NCBI GenBank assembly: GCA_948543815.1
Contig: CAOVHW010000001.1
Location: 148,382-212,381 of the forward strand
From: an uncultured Eubacteriales bacterium
GTDB lineage: Bacteria; Bacillota; Clostridia; Lachnospirales; CAMVHY01
DNA: 64,000 nt
Direction of reading: 5' to 3'
Notes under the pieces: model-generated
Database searches by the model: none
Told to the model about the DNA's origin: nothing
The model's input: only the letters and a program-made list of their open reading frames with translations
Shown here: positions 1 through 7,393 of the stretch, piece by piece
Position numbering within the stretch: the stretch's first letter is position 1
How the letters are laid out: every line of letters starts with the position of its first letter
Translations under genes and position numbers: made by a program

Positions 1-1
1 C

Positions 2-1573
2 CAAAATAAAATTTTCAGTATAGGCATAAATCATACTGAATGTCAAATTGTTATGATGAAATTTTCTGTGAATCGGGTCTTTTTGCATATACGTAAGAAA
101 GTCATTCATCCAACCCATATTCCATTTTAAATTAAAGCCTAAACCATTTTGTTCGACAGGTCGTGAAACACCAGGCCAAGCCGTTGATTCTTCTGCAATC
201 ATTAAAATTTCAGGATATTTTCCACAAATAACGGAATTCATATGTTTCATAAATTCGATTGCATCGAGATTTTCATTTCCGCCAAATTTATTTGGCAACC
301 ATTGTCCTTCTTTTTTACTGTAATCCAAATAAATCATGGAAGCGACAGCGTCAACGCGCAATCCATCAATATGAAATTTTTCAATCCAAAAAAGTGCATT
401 TGCAATCAAAAAGTTTTTAACTTCACAGCGTCCGTAATTAAAAATTAATGTTCCCCAATCGGGATGTTCACCCATACGTGGGTCAGAATGTTCATACAAT
501 GCAGTGCCATCAAAACGTGCTAAACCGTGTTCATCTTTTGGGAAATGTGCGGGAACCCAATCGAGAATGACGCCAATATTATTTTGATGGCATTTGTCAA
601 CTAAATACATAAAATCTTCTGGTGTTCCATATCGACTTGTAACGGCATAGTAACCTGTAACTTGGTAGCCCCACGAGCCATCGAATGGATGTTCAGCGAT
701 TGGCATTAATTCGATATGAGTGTAGTTCATTTTTTTTATGTACGGTACGATTTCATCGGCAAATTCTCTATACGTCAAGAAGCGATTATCTTCCTCGACG
801 ATTCTTTTCCACGAACCCAAATGAACTTCGTAGATATTTATTGGGCCGGAAGTTGGCGGATTTTTTGTACGTAAACTACGCCATGTGGCGTCATTCCATT
901 TATATTTATTGATATCAAATATCACTGACGCATTATCGGGACGAAGTTGTGCAAAATTTCCGTATGGGTCAGATTTTTTCAAAATATAATTTTCCTGTGT
1001 TTTGATTTCAAATTTATATTTATCGAAATTTTTTAGGCCAGGAATAAATAATTCCCAAACACCAGAATTTTTACGTGCACGCATTGGATTTTGACGGCCA
1101 TCCCAATTATTAAAATCGCCGATGACACTGACACGTTTTGCATTAGGCGCCCACACTGCAAAATTTACGCCGCTCACATTTTTTATTTGCAATGGATGTG
1201 CGCCAAGTTTGTCAAAAATTTTGTAATGATTACCCTCGCCGAACAAAAATAAATCGAAATTAGAAATTACTGGTTCAAATGAATATGGGTCAAAAATTTT
1301 TTGTGTATTGCCATCGTAATCGGTAACTTCAAGTTGATAGTCAAAAATTTTTTTATTACCGATATTAACTTGAAAAACTCCGGCGTCATCTATTTTTTCC
1401 ATTGGATATTTTTTTAAATTTATATCAATGACGGAAACTTTTTGCGCACGTGGTAAAAAACATCTTACGATTACTAATGGTTTTGAGTTCAAAATTTCTT
1501 GATGCATTCCTAAAAAATTATGTGGATTATAATGCTCAGAGTCCACTATTTTTTTGAGTTCATTTTCTTCCAC
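2..1573 (-). CDS. glgB: 1,4-alpha-glucan branching enzyme, 3' end outside window
   Basis: Transfers alpha-1,4 glucan segments to form alpha-1,6 branches during glycogen synthesis. About 524 codons are present; the C-terminus runs off the left edge. The N-terminal part reads as the CBM48-type modules of GlgB, followed by the GH13 catalytic barrel. The nucleophile motif [11 protein letters not shown] lies near bases 310-345, and the acid/base region [15 protein letters not shown] follows near 180-215. I chose GTG at 1573 because a GAGGTG ribosome site lies just upstream. It is divergent from sepF. The family assignment is secure. Confidence 0.95.
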   Translation of the reverse strand, partial: MEENELKKIVDSEHYNPHNFLGMHQEILNSKPLVIVRCFLPRAQKVSVIDINLKKYPMEKIDDAGVFQVNIGNKKIFDYQLEVTDYDGNTQKIFDPYSFEPVISNFDLFLFGEGNHYKIFDKLGAHPLQIKNVSGVNFAVWAPNAKRVSVIGDFNNWDGRQNPMRARKNSGVWELFIPGLKNFDKYKFEIKTQENYILKKSDPYGNFAQLRPDNASVIFDINKYKWNDATWRSLRTKNPPTSGPINIYEVHLGSWKRIVEEDNRFLTYREFADEIVPYIKKMNYTHIELMPIAEHPFDGSWGYQVTGYYAVTSRYGTPEDFMYLVDKCHQNNIGVILDWVPAHFPKDEHGLARFDGTALYEHSDPRMGEHPDWGTLIFNYGRCEVKNFLIANALFWIEKFHIDGLRVDAVASMIYLDYSKKEGQWLPNKFGGNENLDAIEFMKHMNSVICGKYPEILMIAEESTAWPGVSRPVEQNGLGFNLKWNMGWMNDFLTYMQKDPIHRKFHHNNLTFSMIYAYTENFIL

Positions 1574-1717
1574 GTCAAACACCTCTAAATTTTTTTTAAT
1601 TGAATTATAACAAAAGTTTTCTACCGAAATAAAACTTTTTTTGCAAAATTAATTGTAAAATTTTTTTCACGTATTTTTTAATCAGCATTAATTTTTTTAT
1701 TGACATAAAAAATTTTG

Positions 1718-1746
1718 TTGACTATTTCTTTTTTTAAGTATATAAT
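1718..1746 (+). promoter_or_regulatory. sigma-A promoter of sepF operon
   Basis: TTGACT (1718-1723), 17-base spacer, TATAAT (1741-1746). A second TTGACA at 1700 is too far away to pair with this -10. It lies 42 bases before the sepF start, so it probably drives sepF-yggT-degV. Confidence 0.75.
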
Positions 1747-1787
1747 TGCTCCGTAAAATTTATAAATATTTTTAAGGTGGGATTATT

Positions 1788-2249
1788 ATGAAACTTCTTG
1801 ACAAAGTTTATAATTACATTCGTGGTGAGGAATTTGATGAAGAAGACGAAATAACTGAAACTGTTGACGAGGCCCCAAAAGAATTTGGTAATATTGCAAC
1901 CTTTCGTCCTAAACGCAACAACTCAAAAGTTGTTAGCATTAATACAAATATCCAAATGCAAGTCGTAATAACTTATCCAACTGATGTCGATGATGCAGCT
2001 TCTGCTTGCGACTATATCAAACAAAATAAAACTTGTATCATTAATCTTGAAGGTGTTGACCGTGCTAATGCCCAACGTATTGCAGATTTTCTTGGTGGCG
2101 CAGCTTATGCAATTGATGGCGATATACAACGTGTCTCTACTGATATTTTTATTGTTGCACCTGCAAATGTAAATATAACTGGCGAGTTTAAGGAAGAATT
2201 AAAGGCTAACGGTTTAATTTTGCCATGGGTTTCATCTTCTTTTAAGTAA
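1788..2249 (+). CDS. sepF: Cell division protein SepF
   Basis: SepF binds FtsZ and the membrane and helps align FtsZ filaments at the division septum. The protein has 153 residues: an N-terminal membrane-targeting stretch (MKLLDKVYNYIRG), an acidic linker, and the SepF core from about residue 55 (VVITYPTDVDDAAS, ADFLGGAAYAIDG). Length and layout are normal for the family. An AAGGTGGG ribosome site precedes ATG 1788. It is first in a sepF-yggT-degV run; sepF followed by yggT is the usual Gram-positive arrangement. Confidence 0.93.
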   Translation: MKLLDKVYNYIRGEEFDEEDEITETVDEAPKEFGNIATFRPKRNNSKVVSINTNIQMQVVITYPTDVDDAASACDYIKQNKTCIINLEGVDRANAQRIADFLGGAAYAIDGDIQRVSTDIFIVAPANVNITGEFKEELKANGLILPWVSSSFK

Positions 2250-2261
2250 AGGTGTTTTGTA

Positions 2262-2543
2262 ATGGCATTTACTTTTTTACGTTCAATATTATTTTTCTTA
2301 AGGCTACTCGAATTTTTAATATTTATTCGAGTTATAATGTCATGGCTTTTAGTCCTTGGAAGTACGAATTCTTTTTCAAATATTATCTATGAGCTAACGG
2401 AATTTTTACTCGCACCTGCTCGAAATTTATTAAATAAAACATTTCTTGGTAAAACTTTTATTGATTTCTCTCCTATCTTAGTTTGTTTTGTAATAGAAAT
2501 TTTAAAAAATGTTGTTGTAAAACTTTTTTTAAGATTTTTGTAA
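2262..2543 (+). CDS. YggT family membrane protein
   Basis: A 93-residue protein with two hydrophobic segments (about 5-30 and 65-90), matching the YggT/CCB3 family of small integral membrane proteins. It has the family pattern RVIMSW followed by LLAPARN. It begins 12 bases after sepF, the conserved position for this family next to division genes. The biochemical role is not established; involvement in division or osmotic adaptation is inferred from context in other species. Confidence 0.85.
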   Translation: MAFTFLRSILFFLRLLEFLIFIRVIMSWLLVLGSTNSFSNIIYELTEFLLAPARNLLNKTFLGKTFIDFSPILVCFVIEILKNVVVKLFLRFL

Positions 2544-2561
2544 TGCAAGGAGGATTTCTTT

Positions 2562-3437
2562 ATGAATAATTTTAAAATATTGGCTGACAGTTGCTGTGAT
2601 ATCCCTAACGATTTATTAAAACAAATTGATGTCGATATTATTCCTTTCTATACGTGTCTCGATGGTAAAAATCATTTACGTGAACGTATCGATATTTCAG
2701 TTGATGATTTCTACGATCGACTTATAGCCAATAAAAATTTATTCCCTAAAACTTCATTCCCTACTATGATTGAGTTTGAGAACTTTTTCCGTAGCTATCT
2801 CGAAAAAAATTTGGATATCATTTATATTGCAATGACGGCTAAATTTAGTGGCGTCTTCGCAATGGTTAGCAATTTAGTTGAGGATTTAAAAAAAGAGTTC
2901 CCTCATTCTAATATCATTCTTATCGATTCAATGCAGGTAACAATGGGTGAGGGACTTTTGATATTAGAAGCATATAAGATGAAAGAAGCCGGCTACTCAA
3001 TTTTTGAAATAGCCGACTTCATTAATAGTACTAAATCAGATTCAAAATTATTTGTTACTGTAAACTCACTTGAATATTTACAAAAAGGTGGACGTATTGG
3101 GAAAGTTTCATCAATTCTCGGTGGACTTTTAAATATTAAACCGATAATTGAATTAAAAAATGGTGAACTTTATCCGCATTCAAAAGTTCGTGGCCGTAAG
3201 AAAGCTGTCGAGGAAATTACTAGATTAATTGCTGAGCAAACTCAAAAAGATGAGTATGAATATGTTGTCGTGCATTCATGCGCGTATGATGAAGCAGTTG
3301 AAATAATAAATAATTTGCAAAATAATTTTGGCATAAAAATAAATTTACCGCCAATAAAAATTGGAGTTATTATTGGTTCGCATATTGGTCCGACAGTTTT
3401 AGCAGTAGCAGCGGTAAAAAAATTTAAAGCGAATTAA
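2562..3437 (+). CDS. DegV family fatty-acid-binding protein (FakB-like)
   Basis: DegV/FakB proteins bind a fatty acid and present it to the kinase FakA for phosphorylation. The 291 residues show the two-domain DegV fold: N-terminal LADSCCDIP, TSFPTMIEF and TAKFSGVF, then VNSLEYLQKGGRIG and a C-terminal IGSHIGPTV loop that contacts the lipid head. ATG 2562 has an AAGGAGG site. A FakA-like gene lies 12 kb downstream in the same window, which fits a FakAB system. The 3' end overlaps by 14 bases a small gene on the other strand. Confidence 0.9.
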   Translation: MNNFKILADSCCDIPNDLLKQIDVDIIPFYTCLDGKNHLRERIDISVDDFYDRLIANKNLFPKTSFPTMIEFENFFRSYLEKNLDIIYIAMTAKFSGVFAMVSNLVEDLKKEFPHSNIILIDSMQVTMGEGLLILEAYKMKEAGYSIFEIADFINSTKSDSKLFVTVNSLEYLQKGGRIGKVSSILGGLLNIKPIIELKNGELYPHSKVRGRKKAVEEITRLIAEQTQKDEYEYVVVHSCAYDEAVEIINNLQNNFGIKINLPPIKIGVIIGSHIGPTVLAVAAVKKFKAN

Positions 3438-3588
3438 CGACGTCATTCATTACGTCGGAAGTTTTGTTTAATAATTTACTACTTTTATTTTCGAAGTTAG
3501 CGCGACTTTTTTTATCACTTAGCATTAACATTAAACCGGTCGCGCTTAGAATTGTACCCATCATTAAACCGGTAGAAAATTTACTCAT
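3424..3588 (-). CDS. Small membrane protein, 54 aa (YtxH-like)
   Basis: A 54-codon reading frame starting ATG at 3588 with a good GAGGTG ribosome site 6 bases upstream. Residues 4-24 form a Gly/Met/Leu-rich hydrophobic segment, followed by a charged, probably helical tail with SDKKSR and NKTSD. This resembles YtxH-type small envelope proteins in layout only. It converges on degV and overlaps its last 14 bases. It fills an otherwise empty 226-base gap. Function unknown. Confidence 0.6.
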   Translation of the reverse strand: MSKFSTGLMMGTILSATGLMLMLSDKKSRANFENKSSKLLNKTSDVMNDVVNSL

Positions 3589-3663
3589 AATTAACACCTC
3601 ACTTTTTCTATATTATTAGCCGTATCTATTTTTTTTATACGTTTAAGTTGGAGCTGAAGAACA

Positions 3664-5289
3664 GTGGACGGAATAGTTATATCTTCATTAATTAGTGAGT
3701 TAAGGGGAAAGATTCTTGGTAGTGCGATAAATAAAATTCATCAGCCGGAAAGTTACGAAATTATTTTGAGTATCGGTAAAAATAAATTATTGCTATCGGC
3801 AAATCCATCATGTCCACGAGTAAATTTAACAATGAGAAAAAAAATTAGTGCGCAAAATCCACAAAGATTTTGTATGGTTTTACGCAAACATATTCAAAAT
3901 GCACGGATAATAAATATAATTCAGCCAAATTTTGACCGAATAATTGTTTTTGAAATTAAAGCAGTGAATGGAATTGGCGACACTGCTTTTTATAAATTAA
4001 TTGTTGAAATAATGGGCAAGCATAGCAATATAATTTTGGTTGACGATAAAAATTTAATTGTCGACGCGATAAAACATATACCGCCGGAAAAAAGTTCAGT
4101 ACGCCAAATTTTACCGAATGTTAAATATGAAATGCCGCCGAATAAAAATAAATTTGACCCGACAAAAATTTCTGACGAACAATTTTTTAGTTGCGGTGAG
4201 CTGTTATATAAATTTTTGAATGGAATAAGCCCGGTTGTTAGCGAAGAAATTGCGGCCGACAAAAATATTTTTTTTGAAATTCGCCGCGTTATCGCAAATG
4301 AAAATTATGTGAACGAAATCATTTTTGACGAAAAAAATAAGCCGATTATTTTGTCGGCAATTGATTTGAAAAAATATGACAAAAAAGTAAAATATGCTAG
4401 CATATCGCAAGCGATTGAAGATTTTTATGCCGAAAAAAATAAAATTCAAACTGGAGATTTGCAGAAAATTATCTTAAATAATATTGCGCGCTGTGAAAAA
4501 AAAATTAAGCTTCAGTCACAAACACTTGACCAAACAAAAAATAAAGATATGTTAAAACTTTGCGGTGAATTGTTAATGGCAAATGCTTATCAAATTCCCA
4601 AAGGCTGCGATTCTTTCGTCGCAGAAAATTATTATGACAATAATTCAAAAATGGAAATAAAACTTGATAAAAATTTGACGGCGGTTGAAAATGCACAAGT
4701 TTATTTCAAAAAATATAATCGTCAAAAACGAACACAAGTTGCTGTGATTGAACAGCTTGACAAAAATAATGCACAATTGAAATATCTTGAAACCGTTTTG
4801 CAAAATTTACGTCTTTGTCAAAATAAAGCTGACCTCGATGAAATACGTTTGGAATTGTATCAGCAAAAAATTTTGCATAAGCCAAAAAAGTCAAAGCAAA
4901 CTCAAAAATCTTTACCGCTACATTTTGTTTCGTCTGACAGATTTGATATTTATGTCGGCAAAAATAATATTCAAAATGATTTTTTGACGTTTAAATTTGC
5001 ACGGCCAAATGATTTTTGGTTACATGTTAAAAATATTCCCGGCTCGCATGTCATAATTAAGTGCGAAAAAAATGATGTGACTGAAAAAACTTTGAGTGAG
5101 GCCGCAAACATTTGTGCGTTTTACAGCAAAGCATTTGAATCGAGCAATGTTGCTGTCGATTATACGAAAAAAAAGTTTGTCAAAAAAACTTCTGGCGCGA
5201 AACCTGGAATGGTTATTTATGAGCATTACAAAACGATTTTTGCGTCGCCAAATCAAAAATTAATTGAAGAATTGAAAAAGGATGACTAA
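3664..5289 (+). CDS. rqcH: Ribosome quality control protein RqcH (NFACT family)
   Basis: RqcH (formerly fibronectin-binding protein FbpA) binds obstructed 50S-peptidyl-tRNA complexes and recruits tRNA-Ala to add C-terminal alanine degron tails. The 541 residues have the NFACT-N domain (about 1-150), including the Asp-Arg pair (residues 91-92) known to be needed for alanine tailing in Bacillus. A central coiled coil (about 260-400) and the C-terminal NFACT-R domain (FWLHVKNIPGSHVII) follow. The start is GTG at 3664. It stands 3 bases before tcdA. Confidence 0.92.
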   Translation: MDGIVISSLISELRGKILGSAINKIHQPESYEIILSIGKNKLLLSANPSCPRVNLTMRKKISAQNPQRFCMVLRKHIQNARIINIIQPNFDRIIVFEIKAVNGIGDTAFYKLIVEIMGKHSNIILVDDKNLIVDAIKHIPPEKSSVRQILPNVKYEMPPNKNKFDPTKISDEQFFSCGELLYKFLNGISPVVSEEIAADKNIFFEIRRVIANENYVNEIIFDEKNKPIILSAIDLKKYDKKVKYASISQAIEDFYAEKNKIQTGDLQKIILNNIARCEKKIKLQSQTLDQTKNKDMLKLCGELLMANAYQIPKGCDSFVAENYYDNNSKMEIKLDKNLTAVENAQVYFKKYNRQKRTQVAVIEQLDKNNAQLKYLETVLQNLRLCQNKADLDEIRLELYQQKILHKPKKSKQTQKSLPLHFVSSDRFDIYVGKNNIQNDFLTFKFARPNDFWLHVKNIPGSHVIIKCEKNDVTEKTLSEAANICAFYSKAFESSNVAVDYTKKKFVKKTSGAKPGMVIYEHYKTIFASPNQKLIEELKKDD

Positions 5290-5291
5290 AT

Positions 5292-5987
5292 TTGAACAAA
5301 TTTATTCGAACCGAGCTGTTAATTGGCAAAAAAAATATGGAGCTGCTGAAAAACAGCTCCATTATTATATTTGGAATTGGCGGCGTCGGTTCATATGTTG
5401 CCGAAGCACTTGTGCGCTGTCAAATCTCCAACCTTACATTCGTAGACAATGACAAAATTGATGTGAGCAACATAAATCGTCATATTTGTGCAAATGTAAA
5501 TACTGTTGGGCAATTTAAAATTGATGTGATGAAGCGACGTGTGCTGGAAATAAATCCTGACGCAAAAGTTACGGTTATAAATAAATTTGTCAATGCCGAA
5601 AATATTTTTGAGATATTTGATAAAAATTTTACTTATGCCGTTGATGCGGTAGATACTGTTTCGTCAAAAATTCAAATCATTCTTACGGCAAAAAAATTAA
5701 AAATCCCCATAATAAGCTGTATGGGGACGGGAAATAAAATTAATCCGTTGTCGCTAAAACTTGATGATATTTATAAAACTAAATATTGTCCGCTTGCGAA
5801 AATTATGCGGCGTGAATTAAAAAAATATGGCGTGAAAAGTTTACAAGTTTGCTATTCAACCGAGCAGCCTAAAAAAATTTTTACTTCAGAAAAAAAATTA
5901 ATTTCTAGCATATCTTTTGTTCCATCCGTTGCCGGACTCTTTATCGCTTCAGCAATTGTAAATCAAATAATTGATTATGAAACATAA
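5292..5987 (+). CDS. tcdA: tRNA threonylcarbamoyladenosine dehydratase (TcdA/CsdL)
   Basis: An E1-like ThiF-fold enzyme that cyclises t6A37 of tRNA to ct6A using ATP. The 231 residues show the nucleotide motif IIIFGIGGVGS (about 25-35), VDNDKIDVSNINRH, AVDAVDTVSSK, and CMGTGNK with the conserved Cys; the ending is typical of TcdA rather than MoeB or ThiF. The start is TTG at 5292, two bases after the rqcH stop, so translation is likely coupled. The t6A-pathway genes tsaD and tsaE are elsewhere in the window. Confidence 0.88.
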   Translation: MNKFIRTELLIGKKNMELLKNSSIIIFGIGGVGSYVAEALVRCQISNLTFVDNDKIDVSNINRHICANVNTVGQFKIDVMKRRVLEINPDAKVTVINKFVNAENIFEIFDKNFTYAVDAVDTVSSKIQIILTAKKLKIPIISCMGTGNKINPLSLKLDDIYKTKYCPLAKIMRRELKKYGVKSLQVCYSTEQPKKIFTSEKKLISSISFVPSVAGLFIASAIVNQIIDYET

Positions 5988-5989
5988 AT

Positions 5990-6130
5990 TCTTTTTTTTC
6001 TTGAAAGAAAAGAAATAAAAGAACTTTAACAAAAGAACTTCGCGGTACGCGAAATTTTTTATAAAGTTTTTTCATGAAACAGCTTCGAAGAAGCTGATTA
6101 TGCGTTCTTTTTTTATAAAAAAAACGGTTT
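5990..6130. repeat. Nested-hairpin intergenic repeat, copy A
   Basis: Fills the gap between convergent tcdA and sigG. It contains the CTTGAAAGAAAAG arm, AAAAGAACTTTAAC, an inner hairpin CGCGGTACGCG, then ATAAAGTT and a second stem AGCTTCGAAGAAGCT. It belongs with copies at 14288, 22586, 32088, 44330 and 57235. It probably acts as a terminator for both flanking genes. Confidence 0.7.
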
Positions 6131-6143
6131 TAAAGTTATTTAA

Positions 6144-6920
6144 CTATGAAATATTTTTTTTGATATTAAGCAATGCGTTTTTTTCTAATCGTGAAATTTG
6201 TGCTTGACTTATCCCAATTTCTTCTGCAACTTCTGTTTGTGTCTTGCCTTCAAAAAATCTTAGATGTAAAATCAATTTTTCACGCAATCCTAATTTTTTT
6301 ATTCCTTCATTTAATGAAAGATTATCTAGCCAATTCTCATCCGAATTTTTCATATCACTTAATTGATCCATGACAAAAATTGTGTCGCCGCCATCTTTAT
6401 AAACTGGCTCAAAAAGTGATAGTGGTTCTTGTATCGCCTCAATCGCATGAATTATTTCATCTTTTGGGAGATTACACTCTTTTGCAATTTCATTTATTGT
6501 TGGTTCTTTTGAATCTTTTTTTGTCAACATTTCTTTTGCCTGTAGCGCTTTATATGCAATATCTTTGAGGGAACGACTAACACGAATTGAATTATTATCA
6601 CGGAGATGGCGGCGAATTTCACCGATAATCATTGGGACTGCATAAGTTGAGAATTGTACGCCAAGATTAATATCGAAATTATCGATAGCTTTAATCAAAC
6701 CGACGCATCCTATTTGGAAAATATCGTCTAAAGTTTCACGACGATTAGTAAAACGTTGGATAACGCTTAGGACTAACCGGAGGTTACAGTATATAAATTT
6801 TTCACGAGCTAATTTATCACCGGCTAAAATTTTTTGCAGAAGTACATTTTTTTCATGAGCGGAAAGAATAGGGATATCAGCGGTATTTAAGCCGCATATC
6901 TCAACTTTATAATTGAACAA
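6144..6920 (-). CDS. sigG: Forespore sigma factor SigG
   Basis: Late forespore sigma-70-family factor. 258 residues from TTG 6920, chosen because GGAGG lies 8 bases upstream; a longer TTG start at 6941 would fall almost on the predicted transcript start. The N-terminal YKVEICG is the SigG signature. Region 2 reads NLRLVLSVIQRF, DDIFQIGCVGL and FSTYAVPMIIGEIRR; region 4 ends with EEIGISQAQISRLE. Length matches Bacillus SigG (260). It is monocistronic and not next to sigE/spoIIG in this window. Confidence 0.93.
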   Translation of the reverse strand: MFNYKVEICGLNTADIPILSAHEKNVLLQKILAGDKLAREKFIYCNLRLVLSVIQRFTNRRETLDDIFQIGCVGLIKAIDNFDINLGVQFSTYAVPMIIGEIRRHLRDNNSIRVSRSLKDIAYKALQAKEMLTKKDSKEPTINEIAKECNLPKDEIIHAIEAIQEPLSLFEPVYKDGGDTIFVMDQLSDMKNSDENWLDNLSLNEGIKKLGLREKLILHLRFFEGKTQTEVAEEIGISQAQISRLEKNALLNIKKNIS

Positions 6921-6954
6921 AATAAATTTCCTCCGTTTCAAACTATATTAGTAA

Positions 6955-6984
6955 AATTTTTTCCGCTCATTCTTTTAATTATTC
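6955..6984 (-). promoter_or_regulatory. Candidate sigma-F promoter of sigG
   Basis: On the minus strand: GAATA (-35, bases 6980-6984), a 15-base spacer, and GGAAAAAATT (-10, 6955-6964). This fits the sigma-F pattern GHATR-N15-GGnnAnAHT. In Bacillus sigG is transcribed by sigma-F. The predicted start lies about 28 bases before the sigG start codon. Confidence 0.6.
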
Positions 6985-7261
6985 ATCTTAAATTTTTATT
7001 AATAAAATCGTAATTAAAAAAAATGGATAAGTATAAAAGTAATGGAAAATGAATAAAAAAAATGTTTGCACAAATAATATTTACTGAAAGTCGAAAAAAA
7101 AGTTATATATGACTTTTATTTTTTTTCTTACCGCTTTACGGCAAATATTACAATTTATTAAATTTCTTACTTCTATTCTGATTTAATATTTTTTTACTAA
7201 AAATAGTGCTTAACCTTGCTTAATTCTTTTATTACATTAGTATTAAATCGTTTTTTGCATA
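6985..7261. other. AT-rich intergenic region, no gene seen
   Basis: Part of the 473-base gap between sigG and the large surface protein. I find no reading frame with a ribosome site, no RNA gene and no clear hairpin. The flanks hold the sigG and surface-protein promoters. Confidence 0.6.
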
Positions 7262-7291
7262 TTGACTATTGATTTTTCCTACTGCTATAAT
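7262..7291 (+). promoter_or_regulatory. Sigma-A promoter of surface-protein gene
   Basis: TTGACT (7262-7267), 18-base spacer, TATAAT (7286-7291). It implies a leader of about 95 bases before the gene at 7394. Confidence 0.7.
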
Positions 7292-7303
7292 AATTTTCGT
7301 TGC

Positions 7304-7355
7304 TGAGGAAAATCCTATTCAACATACTGCATAAATTTTTTTAGGATAATCCTCA
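7304..7355 (+). promoter_or_regulatory. 5' leader stem-loop of surface-protein mRNA
   Basis: Inverted repeat: TGAGGAAAATCCTA (7304-7317) against TAGGATAATCCTCA (7342-7355), with two mismatches in 14. It starts a few bases after the predicted transcription start. No T-run follows, so it is not a terminator; mRNA stabilisation or a regulator site are both possible. Confidence 0.55.
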
Positions 7356-7393
7356 AATTTTTAAAAATTATTTCTTTAAGGAGGAAATATTTA

